Positions 46,661 to 58,743 of a stretch of DNA of 64,000 nucleotides are shown in pieces (positions within the stretch are counted from its first letter, which is position 1; each line of letters opens with the position of its first letter). The notes under the pieces are model-generated. The model was not told the DNA's origin. It ran no database searches and worked only from the letters and a program-made list of their open reading frames with translations. Source of the DNA: Microcebus murinus. Its lineage: Eukaryota > Chordata > Mammalia > Primates > Cheirogaleidae. The DNA lies in the NCBI RefSeq assembly GCF_040939455.1, contig NC_134110.1, positions 2,178,001-2,242,000 on the forward strand, in the 5' to 3' direction. A program made the position numbers and the translations under genes.

Positions 46661-47500
46661 CACAGAGCATGCGCTGCAGATGAAGAGGGGCCCTGAATGT
46701 ATTAAGTGTCCACTAGGACACGAAAACAAGGCCCCATTTCCTTCCCCAGGAGGAGGGTTGAGCTTTGACTAGGAGGAGTGGAGCAATTCTGTGACGTCCT
46801 GGGCAGGGGCTGTTTTGCTCACGAATTCCACTGGGGCAGTGAGCTTGGGTTTGCTGGGCATTTTGATCGGACACCGCCCGTAAGGTATTATCACAGCCAC
46901 ATTTCACCGAAGGTGATGCACCACAACTTGCCATAAATGCCACTATTTTGTACGTCAGTTTAAGAAAAAAGATCACTTCCAATTAAACTATGGCATGCCA
47001 TTGATTGTGAGAGGCAACCCAATTTAAGAAATGTGAAAAGCAAGACCTGGAAATGACAGGTAGCATGTGTTCGCCTTATGGACCGGAGAGGGGCAGGGGG
47101 CTCGGAGAGGTCAACTGCTCCGTTGGAGCCGCCGCACTGCTAGTATGAACTTCAGACGCAAACCCAATCGTATCGACTCCAGAGTCAAGATCCTGTCTGC
47201 AAAACGACACTTCCACGTCCATCCACCAAGTTCAGCCTTCCAGATGACAAGGCCCTCCAGGACCAACCAGATTCCTCAGAACGTTATGTGTTAGGGGCCG
47301 ATTCCCCCACGGGGAGTGTCAGCAGCTGGGCGGTCCCCCAGTCCGGGGCTGGCTGTGCCTCCTCCTGGCTGCCTGTGTGGCCGGTCCCCCTGTGCCTCGT
47401 GCCTGCACCTGCCAGGTGTGGCAGCCGGTCTGTGCTCTAAAGCAGTGATGCCGGAGAGACGCTGGAGGCTCCTGTTTCCAGGTTTCTAGCACAGCATGCC
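46661..47500. other. Unique sequence
   Basis: No gene or repeat family recognised. Confidence 0.5.
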
Positions 47501-47578
47501 AGGGTTCGCGACAGACCGGCACTGTCGACACTCGGCTTGGACGCCTCTTTGTTGGTGAGGGCTGTCCTGTGCACTGTG
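47501..47578 (-). mobile_element. MER20, antisense, left part
   Basis: GGCACTGTCGACACTCGGCT, CTCTTTGTTGGTGAGGGCTG and TCCTGTGCACTGTG follow antisense MER20 up to the point where another hAT element interrupts it. Confidence 0.72.
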
Positions 47579-47879
47579 CCACGGTCCCCAGCCTTTATGG
47601 CACCAGGGATTGGTTTCATGGGAGATAATTTTTCCACGGATGCGGGGGACATGGGGAGGGGTGTGGGGGAGGCGGAGCTGGGGCTGTGATGCCAGCCACG
47701 TGCCTGTAAATACAGACGAAGCTTCGCGGGCTGCCTGCACTAACCTCCCGCTGCGCCCCTCCCCGATCCTAAGTTTCATGGAAGACAATTTTTCCATGGA
47801 TGGGGGGTGGAGCTCTGCAGCCCGGTCCCTAATAGGCCACCGACCGGTACTGGTTCTCAGCCCAGGGTTGGGGAGCGCA
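47579..47879 (+). mobile_element. hAT-like element nested in MER20
   Basis: It starts CCACGGTCCCCAGCC and ends GGGTTGGGGAGCGCA, decayed inverted ends of the family with terminus about CAGTGGTCCCCAACC. It is bordered by GCACTGTG (47,571-47,578) and GCACTACA (47,880-47,887), a degenerate 8-bp target duplication in which both halves fit the MER20 sequence. GGTTTCATGGGAGATAATTT near 47,610 and AGTTTCATGGAAGACAATTT near 47,772 are internal duplicates, so the element carries a repeat of its own end. Non-coding. Confidence 0.78.
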
Positions 47880-48016
47880 GCACTACAGGATGTTTAGCAC
47901 CTCTACCCGTTAGGTGCCCGTAGAGTTACCCAAGTTGAAACAACCAAAACTGTCCCCAGACAAGTGTCTCTGGGATAGGGCAGGAGGCAAAATTGCCCCT
48001 TGTTAAGAACCACCAA
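47880..48016 (-). mobile_element. MER20, antisense, right part
   Basis: CTACAGGATGTTTAGCACCT, CAACCAAAACTGTCCCCAGA, GGAGGCAAAATTGCCCCTTG and the end GTTAAGAACCACC complete the MER20 begun at 47,501. Confidence 0.78.
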
Positions 48017-48985
48017 TGTAGACCTCTATCAGCCTCTTCTGGACTTAAAAAATTTTTTCAAGACATCTCCTTAGAACTCCACATTAACTTTCGGAATCCT
48101 GCATCGCTTCTGTTCCCACCGCAGATGGGGGAAAGAGGGAGGAGGACACAGATGCCGGCTGTGCCCCCGTCCTCGTGGTTACCTTTTCTCATCAGGAGAA
48201 GCACAGTGTGAAGAGAAGGTTCTCCTCCCCTCCCAGCCGATGTTTTGTCAACAGCTCGTGATTCGGTAGATTATCCTATTGTGGCAGTAACCCACTTGTG
48301 AGGGATCAAGCTGCAGCTTCACAGCTTGACACTAACAGCCCCTCAAGACAATCTGGCTTTTATGTCTCGCACACGATCTTCACAAATGCAATTAGCGGAG
48401 CAGCGTACGGCCCAGTTTTTAAAGTAAATGACAGAGACGCTACAGGTAGGTAACGTTCCCAGCGTGGGGATTTGAGTTCAAATGTGTTTCTCCTTTCTGC
48501 TTCTGCCTTAGCAACTAGTCTAAACAGTGGCTGGATCTAAATTAAAAGCGGAGCCTAATGGCTTGATTTAGATTCCAGGGAATTAATTCTCTCGGGATGG
48601 GATTTGAGATATCAGCTGAGTTCTCATTTACTTCCTTTCTATCAAGTCCCTGAAGCGTGAATTTGGTGATAAGTTTAAATAGTCTTTGTGTAATTTTAAT
48701 GGTTATTAGTTCGTATTATCCTTCTTGCCGACTGCCTGGAGGCTTGAGGTGTGTTGTTCTAACTCCACGGTGGGGCAAAACTAGCCCGGAGATGAAGGTA
48801 CAGTCAGAAAAGCAGAACCTTACCCTGCTTAGCCGATGCCGTATTCTTTTCCTCTGCTATGCAAATCGCCCCACAAGGAAAGTGCAGCTGAGGTCCAGGA
48901 AACTAAGGAAATAAATATACAGTCACGGGAAGAGGGTTTCTAGTAAATAGAAAAGAATACGTTTTTGACCCATTTATATTTTCAT
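48017..48985. other. Unique sequence
   Basis: No gene or repeat family recognised; composition turns AT-rich after 48.5 kb. Confidence 0.5.
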
Positions 48986-49385
48986 TCATTCATTTATTTA
49001 TTATTCATTAAAACGTATTTATGAAGCCCCTCTCTGGGCCAGACACTGCACTGGGGACAGGGAGACAAGAGAAGCAACTCAGACCCTCAGAACGTGGACA
49101 TCTAGCCGGGGAAACAGATGACAGGTGCTACCACGTGGCGTGATCACTGTGACGTGAAGAACGTGTGCAGTGTGTGCGGTAAGAGGCGTTCATTTAGTCC
49201 AGGAGTGGCGGGGAGAAGGGCAGGAGGATTCCCCGGAGGAAGCGATCTTCAGGTTGAAACTCTGAGAGAGTAACTCTTCCCATAGCAGATGAGTGATGAG
49301 GGAAAGGAGACGTGTTCCAGGCAGAGAGAACCTCAGACCACGGGTTGTAAGAGGCTGATGAGGCCTGAGATAGCTCCCGATGCAA
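48986..49385 (+). mobile_element. Ancient mammalian interspersed repeat (family uncertain)
   Basis: ATTCATTCATTTATTTATTA, GCCCCTCTCTGGGCCAGACA, CTGCACTGGGGACAGGGAGA and, further right, TTCCAGGCAGAGAGAACCTC follow the same old L2/L3-like repeat as at 16.4 kb, in sense order and over about 400 bp. Confidence 0.5.
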
Positions 49386-49741
49386 CGTCTTCAATTTAAG
49401 TACAGGAAACCCGGGGTTCGGATCAGAAGCCGTGCTGCATGCGGCTGACCGAGCTGGAACTAAACCAACTGCACTCGCCCTCCCGACTCATTCCCCAGGG
49501 TGTGCTGGTCACACTGGCTTCCGCCCAGCCAGAGCAACTGGCTAGCTGATTTCTTTTCATTCCAGCGTTCTTGCTGTCATTCAAGTACAGGTAGATGACC
49601 TCTGTGTGCTCCTGATGATAAAAATGTGAATCAGCTTCAAACACCGCCTTCAAGGACCTTATAGAAAATCATTAGGAAAAAAGATAAAAATTGCCAAGTG
49701 CAAAAGCAGAGGTGCAGCAGCAAACGCTGATGGGGCTGTGG

Positions 49742-49870
49742 TTGGCATCTTAGTCCGTTCATGTTGCTATAACAAAGTTCTGAGACCAGGTGGCTGAAAC
49801 AACTAGCATGTATTGCTCACAGTTCTGCAGGCTGGGAAGTCTAAGATCAAGGTGCAGAGAGTGTGGTTGG
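49742..49870 (-). mobile_element. MaLR LTR fragment, antisense
   Basis: TTAGTCCGTTCATGTTGCTA, TAACAAAGTTCTGAGACCAG and GCTCACAGTTCTGCAGGCTG are the antisense 3' end of a MaLR LTR. The remainder is lost. Confidence 0.72.
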
Positions 49871-49954
49871 CACATGTGGCACCTTCTTGTCATGTCTATT
49901 CCAGTGGCATCATGCTTCTTTTCAGACCACTGCCTCTATTGCTTACATTCCATA

Positions 49955-50085
49955 TCTACCTCAGTTTCCTCATCTATAAAAGGGGAACAATAAGAGTGAT
50001 TTTCTTATGAGCTTTTCGCAAAGATTAAATGAGTTTAATGTAAGAAAAGGTGTTTAGTTCAATGAGGCTCAATGATAACTAAAGT
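49955..50085 (+). mobile_element. MIR SINE
   Basis: ACCTCAGTTTCCTCATCTAT, AAAAGGGGAACAATAAGAGT and GCAAAGATTAAATGAGTTTA fit sense MIR. Confidence 0.8.
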
Positions 50086-50313
50086 TAATATTATCATTGT
50101 CTCTTCTATTCTCCTGTCTCTTCCTGTATTTACTAGGAAATGTAGACTCTCTAATAAAAACTCTTTTAAGTTTCCCCCATCCCCATGCCTCAGGCATCAT
50201 GTTTACTTCTACATTTATTTTCTCAAAACAGTGTCCCTCCATGGACCAAAGTGAGTGCTTTCATCTACGCTCTGATACTGTCTCTTCCTCCTCTTCCTCT
50301 CCATCAGCACTGC

Positions 50314-51452
50314 TCACCACCATCATCATCACCATCATCATCGTCACCATCATCAGCATCACCATCATCACCACCATCATCACCACCACCATCGTCACCA
50401 TCACCATCACCATCACTATCACCATCATCACCACCATCATCATAACCATCACCCCCATCATCACCACCATCACCACCATCATCACCACCATCACCATCGT
50501 CATCATCACCACCATCATCACCACCACCATCATCACCATCACCATCATTACCACCATTATAACCACCAACATCACCACCATCATCACTATCATCACCACC
50601 ATCATCATCATCACCATCACCACCATCATCATCACCAACATCACCACCATCATCATCACCAACATCACCACCATCATCATCACCAACATTACCATCATCA
50701 TCACTGTCATCACCACCATCATCACCATCACCACCATCACCACCAACATCACCATCACTATCATCACCACCATCATCATCACCACCATCATCACCATCAC
50801 CACCATCATCACCATCATCATTATCATCACCAGCACCATCACCACCATCACCACCGCCATCATCACCATCACCATCACCATCATCACCACCATCATCATC
50901 ACCATCACCAACATCACCACCATCATCACTATCATCACCACCATCATCATCATCACCATCATCACCATCATCACTATCATCACCACCATCATCATCACCA
51001 ATATCACCACCATCATTACCACTATCATCACTATCATCACCATCACCATCACCATCATCACCATCATTGTCATCACCATCATCATCATCACCATCATCAC
51101 TGTCATCAGCACCATCATCATCACCAACATCACCACCATCATTACCACTATCATCACCATCACCATCATCATCATCACCATCATCATCATCACCATCATC
51201 ACTATCATCACCATCATCACCATCACCATCATCACCACCACCATCACCACCATCATCACTATCACCACCATCATCACCATCACCATCATCACCACCATCA
51301 CCACCATCAGCACCACCATCATCACCACTATCATCACCACCATCATCACCACCACCATCATCACCATCACCATCATTACCACCATCACCACCATTATCGG
51401 CATCATCATCACCATCAACATCATCGTCACTATTCTCATCATCATCATCACG
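50314..51452. repeat. (CAY)n array, about 1.14 kb
   Basis: Almost the whole stretch is CAC and CAT triplets in mixed order, with rare CGT, CAG, ATT or AAC interruptions. The plus strand has very little G. Triplet phase is never broken, so one plus frame reads only Ile/Thr (with a few Asn, Ser, Val), another Ser/Pro, and the third, from CAY, almost only His. Long frames on both strands (669 and 485 codons) result from this and are not genes. Confidence 0.97.
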
Positions 51453-52199
51453 CCTGTACCTTCCTCCATTTTCTCTTCCTTCGGGCTATCACCCCACCGA
51501 TGCCCACCTTTCTCTTTCCTGTGTATCTGGTGGACTCTCCCGAGCAGTCTCTTCCCTTCCCCTCCCCACAAATATGCTCGGTTATGTCCCAGGCCCAGGG
51601 AAAAGGGCACCTTCGTCCCACCATCCCTCCTCCCTTTTCCTGTGGCTGCTGCTCTGTTTCTCTTCCTCTCTTCACCATCGAAGTTCTTAAAAGAGCAGGG
51701 TACGCACCCGGCACCCACTGCTCACTGCTCCTTCAGGACGCATGCTCCGCAGTCTGGATTCAGCCCTGATGTGCCCCAATTGCCGTGTCTCCTGGCCCCT
51801 CAACTCCTCTCTCTGCAGCATTATCAACACAATCAGCAGCACCAGCTAATATTTCTGAGCGCGCACACTGTGCCAGTCACCGTGCCGGGCGCTCCCTGTG
51901 CACTGTGGCTGCTGCTTCCCACGCTGCAGATCAAACCCGACCTTCCTTTCCAGGCTCCAGACTGGGGCAGTGCCAGCACCACGGACTCACCCTGCCCACA
52001 GCACAGTGCTCCGAGAACCCTCTACTGCGTGTCTGCGGTTTGCTCCTCCCGTTCCACCGGGACCCTTCCCGGGCCTGCTCTGCCCTCTGAGCAGCTTGCC
52101 CAGTGAGCTGCCTCAGTGGGCCCCCTCACCTCCGGCTCCAGCTGTGCTTGGCCAGTGGCTGGCCAGGGCAGAAACGGAAATAGAGAGGAGAGCGAGGTA
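51453..52199. other. Unique sequence with a MIR piece
   Basis: An antisense MIR fragment lies at about 51,845-51,905 (GCTAATATTTCTGAGCGCGC, ACTGTGCCAGTCACCGTGCC). Nothing else recognised. Confidence 0.5.
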
Positions 52200-52780
52200 A
52201 ATGTACCGATTCCTCATTGCGCCTCTAGTGAAGATCACAGCGGCTGTCAGTAGCCCTAGCCATGCGGCGTTCTCCGGGTGCCAGCAGCTGCTCCTTCCCC
52301 GCCCCTGGGGGACCCCAGGGCCAGCACTGTCCCCCTGGGGCCTCCCCTACACCTGCCCACACCTTTCAAACAGCCTCCCTAGTAGACCCACCTCACAATA
52401 CTCAACTGGAGCGTGTCGACTTCTTTGACCAGAATGGTGACCACCACACCCCTCCCCGTTTCCCTCTCTTTGAATGGGGCAGCTACAGCGCCTTATGCCT
52501 AAGGCGGAAACCAAGACCAGCCCTAAACTCCGTTCTCACCCTTCACACCCAGCAAGTCCTGCCGCTTCCTTCAGGGACAGGTCTCCAAATCCACCCCCTG
52601 CTCTGACCTCCTGCTCTCGTGTTACTCACTGTCTCGGACCTCAGCTCCCCCTCCGACTCCAGCGAAGTCCTTGCTCCGGAGCCACAATCCGAACATTCAA
52701 TCCCTTCCTTAACAACACCTGCACGGTCTGTAGAATTAAGAGAGACGTCACAATTTACACAAGGGTTCCTATAAAGACGA
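52200..52780 (+). mobile_element. Possible L2 LINE remnant
   Basis: Pyrimidine-rich wording such as CACCCCCTGCTCTGACCTCC and GTCTCGGACCTCAGCTCCCC is similar to L2-type sequence, but the match is weak and the limits unclear. Confidence 0.3.
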
Positions 52781-53810
52781 GTCTCTTTGAGACCCAGAAA
52801 CCAGTGATTTCTGTGAAACTTAAGAGAATTCCTATGTAATCATATATCCGCCTTTATACTTACTGAGGCAACACATTTGCAGTTATGTTTCACTATATGT
52901 CTTGAGAGCATAGAGGAGCTATTTCACCCTGAAGCAAAAATAAAGCCTAAGCAAATTTGGTTTCTAATACCTGGGCCAAATAATAACAAAAAGGGCAACA
53001 ACATAGATTATTTCATCTTCCTTGGGTCTGCGAGAGAAAATAAATAACAAATCCAAAATATTTGTATCCTATCCAACCAATAAAAACACAATTCTCTCGA
53101 GCAAACAAGTGACAAACATTGCCATAAAGCAAAGGATTCAATAATTCTTTCATTTTACTTAGGGGGAAGATTTTATTTTGTGATGATTTTGGTGCAAACC
53201 CCTCCCCATCCACTCTCAGATGAATAATGGAAGCAGGAGAAAGAAAAAAAAAGGCCCTGCCAGTGCGCCCATCCATGATGCCAGCCAAGGACCAAAGAAG
53301 GGCCTCCCGGTAGGGGTGAGGCCGAGCATGCGGCTCCTCAGCGGGCCCAAGCGACGTCAGCCAAGCGGAGCCCCGGCCCCTGCGCCACGCTGCTGGCTGC
53401 AGAGCAAACAGCGCCGAACGCTTTAATTCCCCGGGAGCGAGAATCTTTCATTAGACAGCCTCCAGTAATTTCTTACTTAGGAAAGGTTTGAAGAGATTTG
53501 TGCCGGAGTATTTAATCCAAAACCCCGGCACTGTGTCAGCAGTGGGTATAGATTAGGGAACAGTTGACTTCACACATTGACGAAAGGCGCAATTCGTCAA
53601 ACGCGGCCAGCGGGGAGATGGGCGAATGACAGCACCCAGCGCCAGCTGCTCGGGGGCAGGGATCTTGCTCTCTCCAACCCGCGGGAGCTTCTGTGGCTCT
53701 TGGCAAGCGGGGTCCCCGCTCCACGTGGGGCTCCCGGCAGCATCTGGACACGCAGGGCTTTGCAAACCCAATCGCAGGCCTGATTACTCTGAAGAAAATA
53801 GCTCCACCAT
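52781..53810. other. Unique sequence, AT-rich then GC-rich
   Basis: No repeat is recognised from about 53,420 to 53,800. 53,420-53,560 combines AT-rich homeodomain-like cores (TTTAATTCCC, TATTTAATCC) with low repeat content and could be a conserved regulatory element, which cannot be judged from one genome. Confidence 0.4.
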
Positions 53811-53852
53811 ATCTCTCTCTCTCTCTCTCTCTCTCTCTTCCCCTCTCTCTCT
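53811..53852. repeat. (CT)n microsatellite
   Basis: CT dinucleotides with one TTCCC interruption. Confidence 0.95.
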
Positions 53853-54635
53853 CACTTGCCTTTTCTGTTCTATTCCACTGGGTTTTCATGCCACAGGCTA
53901 GGAACGCTTCCACTTGGCGGTGAGCCTGCAGTCATAAAGTCCAAGAAGGATTGTTTATTTATAAGAATTCTGCATCTAGGGCAGGTTCAGTAGAACGCTT
54001 CAACTTAAAGTAAAGCAAGAAGCACGGGGTAGTCCGTCAGCAATTTACATTTTCCATTGAGAGAACGGCATGCCTCACTATCTGCAAACAGCCGCACGCT
54101 CCCTCTCGGTGTCTGCCAAGCCACATGCCCAGCCAGCGAGCGCTGGGCAGCCCGGAGGGGAAGCGAATGCATAAATCAAATCTCCGGGTCTCGGAGGCGG
54201 CGTGCAGGGAGCTACGGGGGACGCCCGCCGGCCTTGGAAAGAAGCGACGACCTCTGGCATCCAGAGTTGTAAGAAGTGACTCTTCGAGCTTGCTACCAGC
54301 CTCAGACAGAAGCAATTCGCCCCAAGAGGCAGCCCGTAAGGTGTAGTCTCGAGACCTAGGAAGCCCAAGCACAATCGGTGACCGGAGGAGGACGGAGTCA
54401 CGGTGGGAGGGCCGGAGAGTGGTGGCTATCAAGGGGAAAGCACCTGTGGACAAAGAGGGGCGCAGACGGCAGCAAGACGGGAAAGGAGCCGCACAGAGCG
54501 GCCAGGGGCGGGCTGGTGCAAGAGCGCAAGTCCTCGCTCCTGCGCGGGCAGGCCGCCAGACAGACGAGAACCCTGTCACAGAAACCCGCCAAAGCCACGC
54601 GCCCCCTGGACTCCTGCTGGGCAGCCCGACAGGCT
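53853..54635. other. GC-rich unique sequence
   Basis: CpG-moderate. A 180-codon minus frame (54,579-54,037) and several plus frames overlap, without any domain. No repeat recognised. Confidence 0.45.
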
Positions 54636-54675
54636 CCTCTCTCTCTCTCTCTCTCTCCCTCCCTCTCTCTCCTCT
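54636..54675. repeat. (CT)n microsatellite
   Basis: CT dinucleotides with CCCTCC interruptions. Confidence 0.95.
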
Positions 54676-57370
54676 GACTTATCTCTGCGAGGAGTTGATG
54701 GCTCCGTTTTCTGAACGCTCCTCCCCACATTCCCCTCCCACCCTCCCAATCCTGGTCCCCCCACCACTGATCCACGTCACGTCTTTCTAAAGGTGCAGCT
54801 TGCAGAGCGGTGGGTCACGGCCAGGCACTTGCAAAGGGCAGAGGAGAAGGGCAGAGGCCTGGCCGAGGGCTACACTCACCCTGGCGCAAGCGTAAAACAC
54901 ATTGCAGTAGTAACGGCGGTAAACCCATGCGCGATTTCTGAATGTGTTCTATACATTCCAAATAGTACTGTGATACTTCAGAGGGGGAAAAAAATAACAA
55001 GAATTAAAAGCATTACAAGCAAAAAGATAATAAAGCAAAAGCCCAGGAAGCAGTTTAAAAAGAGGTTGGCATTTGAGGGTAGAGAAGGAAAAGTCTTATC
55101 AGGACACGTTGCAATCCAGCAGAACAGACGTTCGAGTGAGCGCAAATCCGGCGTGAGCGGAGAGCAGCCCGCCAGTGGACTTGGGCTGAACGTGGCCGCG
55201 CCCCGCGGAAGGGAAAGCGGAAGAGGCCCTGCAAGACCCCAGTTCTAATCGGAGGAGAGGGCGGAAGGCAGGTGTCCCAAGCAGGACACAGAAAAGAATG
55301 CTGAGAGAAAATAATGATGATGAAAGCTAAGATATCTAGGAGACCGGGAGAAGGATACTGAGGTTCCAAAATGGAATGCCGGTGTCTGGCAAGATGAGGT
55401 GCCAGTGACGCCCAGAAGGGTATAGTCTGCCTCCAGTATTTTAGTTATTTTTGTGTAAAAATCAGCCACAGACTCTCAGTGGCACGGGAAAGTGAGCACC
55501 GATTAGCTCCTGGCCGCACATGGGCAGAGGACTGATGACGTAGACGGTGCCGGCGGGGTGCTCCGCCGGGCTCGGAAGCTCCCCGTGCCACGGCACGGTG
55601 TCTGGCCTCTGACAGGTGTAGGCTTGGCTTGTTGGGGGGCGGGGTGCTGGTGTCACTCTGCGCCGCATGTCTTTTATTCTCCTGCTGGGACCAGCGGACT
55701 AGCCCAGGCATGTTCTTCTCACAGCGAAAGCAGAAATGCCAAAAAGCAAGCCCAGTTGCAAACGTGCACTTCACGCTTTTGGTGGAGCGGGCCACCCACG
55801 TGCCACTGGTCCAGGAAAATGACAGCCACGCCCAGTGTCGAAGGGCAGAAGTACCCTCCACCCAGGGAGGCGGGACAGGGGTGGAAGGAATAAATATGTC
55901 GGAATGACAGTCCACCCGTGATCAGGTTTCAATGCATAATAAAAGGAAAGATGCAGAAGAGAAGGACAAGGCTATGTCTGATTCAACTGTCATTTTTGTC
56001 AGGTAAGACGCAGGTCCCCAGTCTCTTCTCCAAACCAACAGGAGCCATGAGCCCCGATGCTGACACTTGTATTTTCTTTTTCCAACGGCTGAGAACACAA
56101 GACCCCACCTGCACATTCAGCCTTGCCTGGCGATCTTGCTGCAGCCAGGTACACTTCCAAAGCTAACCTCATTCTCACAACTTGGATGTCCAGGGTAGTC
56201 CTGCAATGCAAACCACTCAGCCGCCACCGTCAGAGTGGTTGGCCCATTTCCCAGAAACGATTAGTCTTTAAGTGTGGAGTAGGGATTCATTATTATTTAA
56301 AATCAATTAAATGTCAAGTATGACTAGAAACCAGCATAAGGACTTAGGATCATGATAACACGGCGATCGGTGCTAGGGACATACTTGGAGGCACTTGCTC
56401 AGCTCTACTTAATGGAGATAAAGTGTAGAACTAGGAAAGCCGAGTGACTGTGCCCTGCTCAGCACAAAACAAAGCTCTCCATGGACCAGACACCTAACTA
56501 ATGGAGAGAAATGGCGTGGAGGACTGCCTTGAATCCAATAGAAGACAGCAACGTCTAGGAGCTTGGCTCGTGTGAGGGTAACAAGGATGAAAGTTTCTGT
56601 AGGAATTAGGATGAGAACCAGGCCCACTGCACCAGGTCCAGGCCTGAACGAAGGTACCCCACCGTGATTCCATAGGAGGCTAGAAGAACATCGCAGGTGA
56701 CTCTCCCCCTGAGGCCACTGTTTCATAGAGAGCAGTGGAGCTGCAGAAGTTTGGGCCCTGTGAATAGAGACACATGGCCTGCTGGCTCTGCACTTAGATC
56801 TGTAACATCCTCGGTAATGCAACCGAGCTAGAGCCTTGAAGCCATTGTATAAGCTGGTTCTACACCATGGACCTAGGGGTGGGGTGGAAATCACATAGGG
56901 CCGTAGAAATATAGCAAGATCATAGAAGGAGATCATGAAAAACAAAAATGGAACCAAGCTAAAACTAAAGTTTCCACTCAAAATGAGCCTTCAAACAAAA
57001 TTCAAGAGCTAACAGCATGTCCACATAACAGCATGGCCTGGTGCAGAACTTTGGAAGCTCAGCAAGTTGGGGAGTTGGGGCAGGCACCCCCAAGGGGAGG
57101 GGCCCATCCAGCACAATGGGCTGCATTGTGGACAGGATGAAGACACGAGCTCGCAAGGAACAGCAGCAAGAATAACAGCTGTGTAGGGACCCGGGTAGCG
57201 ATGGTAACAGATTAGTTACATATGGGGAGATTAATCAAGTAAGTGAATATATTGAGGATAGTGGAAGCCAGGTTTCTAACTGGAAAAGAAAAAAATTATA
57301 AATACGAAAAGAGAGAAAACCAGGATGAGCCCTGTAATGTTGGATTGGAGTTGAAGGTATAGGTGTAAAC
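54676..57370. other. Unique sequence, nothing recognised
   Basis: 2.7 kb without a gene or a repeat family I can name. The 190-codon minus frame (56,981-56,409) has hydrophobic stretches but no recognised domain. The 56.3-57.3 kb part could be an old transposon interior. Confidence 0.4.
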
Positions 57371-57371
57371 T

Positions 57372-57404
<33 letters not shown>

Positions 57405-57488
57405 TTGTGTATGTGCATACGTATACGTACATATATATATAAAGGTATAGATATAAATATAAATGTGTGTGAGTGTGTGTGTGTGTGA
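57371..57488. repeat. Inverted (CA)n / (TG)n microsatellite
   Basis: About 13 CA units, then TA-rich DNA with the perfect palindrome TACGTATACGTA at 57,418-57,429, then TATA-rich DNA and a TG run. The CA and TG runs are complementary, so the stretch can fold back on itself. Confidence 0.95.
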
Positions 57489-58400
57489 TTCCCTCACTAC
57501 TCTAGCTACTGAGACGGCTGGGCACCAAAACCCCAACAGCAATGAGTACATGTAGAACTGAGATTTTGGTTTCTAAATACCATTTTCCACTAAAGGGAAC
57601 CAGAGCTTCTCAGAGAAATGAAAAGTCCATGGCTAGGGAAGGAAAAATACAATATAAGCCTGAAGTATCTTGTTATGCTAGAAGATACTTGTTCAAAGAA
57701 TGATGGGAACATGTCAAAGGGACACAGAAGAAGCTTGAAGGAGTCCTACTGCCCACATCTGGCACAATCTGAGCATTAAAATAAATAATGGCCTAACTAA
57801 GTACAATCAATTGAATAAGATAAGAAATTACAAGTCTATACTGACATAAATAAATCATTGAATAAATTAAAAGTTTGACGAAGAATGTGATATTTATATA
57901 GTTTCAAAGTACCACTCTTCAAAATACGTCTTAGTAACATTGGTAAAAGGGTAACTTTTCCAGCAGACATGACCTTAATTTGGTGGCTATAGTAAACATA
58001 ATCATAATAGAACAAACCTCAGACAACATAACAAGAGACTGAAGGAGGGTATTTAATGGGCAAAGTGTGTTAACATTTCTGTTATGTTCAGAAAGAGGAT
58101 ATTGTTGGAATAATTTATATTTACACACACAGTTTGAAAATGCAAGAGTCGCCATTAAAATTATAGAAGCGGATTTTAAAACAAAGCAAAACAGAAGAGA
58201 AACCTAGGTGTATGAGAGGAAAACTGCTGAAAACCAAAGCATAAATCTTAAAAGCATCCATAAATGAAAACCTCCTACCTGAGAGAAGCATTAATAAGAC
58301 TTACAGTGTTCTAAGGACCTTCTCCTGTCAGAAAAGTGATTAAAGCACTAATTTCTATCATACTTTACTATATCAGGATTTCATGCCGTCTTCCCTAGAG
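57489..58400. other. AT-rich sequence, possibly old L1
   Basis: A-rich on the plus strand. Wording near 57,770-57,900 (CTGAGCATTAAAATAAATAA, GTTTCAAAGTACCACTCTTC) resembles an old LINE or ERV tail, too decayed to name. Confidence 0.35.
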
Positions 58401-58734
58401 CTTCGGTCCCCAATCTCTGGGGCCTCAGACTAGTCCACAGCCTGTTAGGGACCAGCCCGCAGAGCTCCACTGGTGCCCCACCCCTACCCCGTGGAAAAAT
58501 TGTCTTCCAGGAAACTTGGGAGGGGGCCACACAGCAGGAGGTGAGCAGCAGGGTCAGCGAGCAAAGCTTCACCTGTGTTTACAACCACTGCCCTCCCCAT
58601 AGCTCACATCACCACCTGAACTGGAACTGCATCTGCCCTGTCCCTTCCCCACCACCACCATCCCTGTCCCCATCCATGGCAAAATTGTCTTCCCTGAAAC
58701 CAGTCCCTGGTGCCAAAAAGATTGGGGGCTACTG
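58401..58734 (-). mobile_element. hAT-like DNA transposon, antisense
   Basis: Same family as at 30.7 and 47.6 kb: it begins CTTCGGTCCCCAATC and ends GATTGGGGGCTACTG. Internal blocks are GTGGAAAAATTGTCTTCCAG near the left, and AAATTGTCTTCCCTGAAACC and GTCCCTGGTGCCAAAAAGAT near the right. Flanks CCTAGAGC and CCCAGAGT may be a decayed 8-bp duplication. Non-coding. Confidence 0.78.
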
Positions 58735-58743
58735 CCCAGAGTA

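Noticed and set aside
45432..46772. 446-codon frame with a 9-residue repeat as a repeat protein gene
   Set aside because: Four other frames over the same array stay open too, there is no recognisable signal sequence or domain, and composition follows the DNA repeat. Kept only as a finding to test.
50097..52106. 669-codon Ile/Thr-rich frame and the near poly-His frame
   Set aside because: Direct outcome of (CAY)n; no known protein looks like this.
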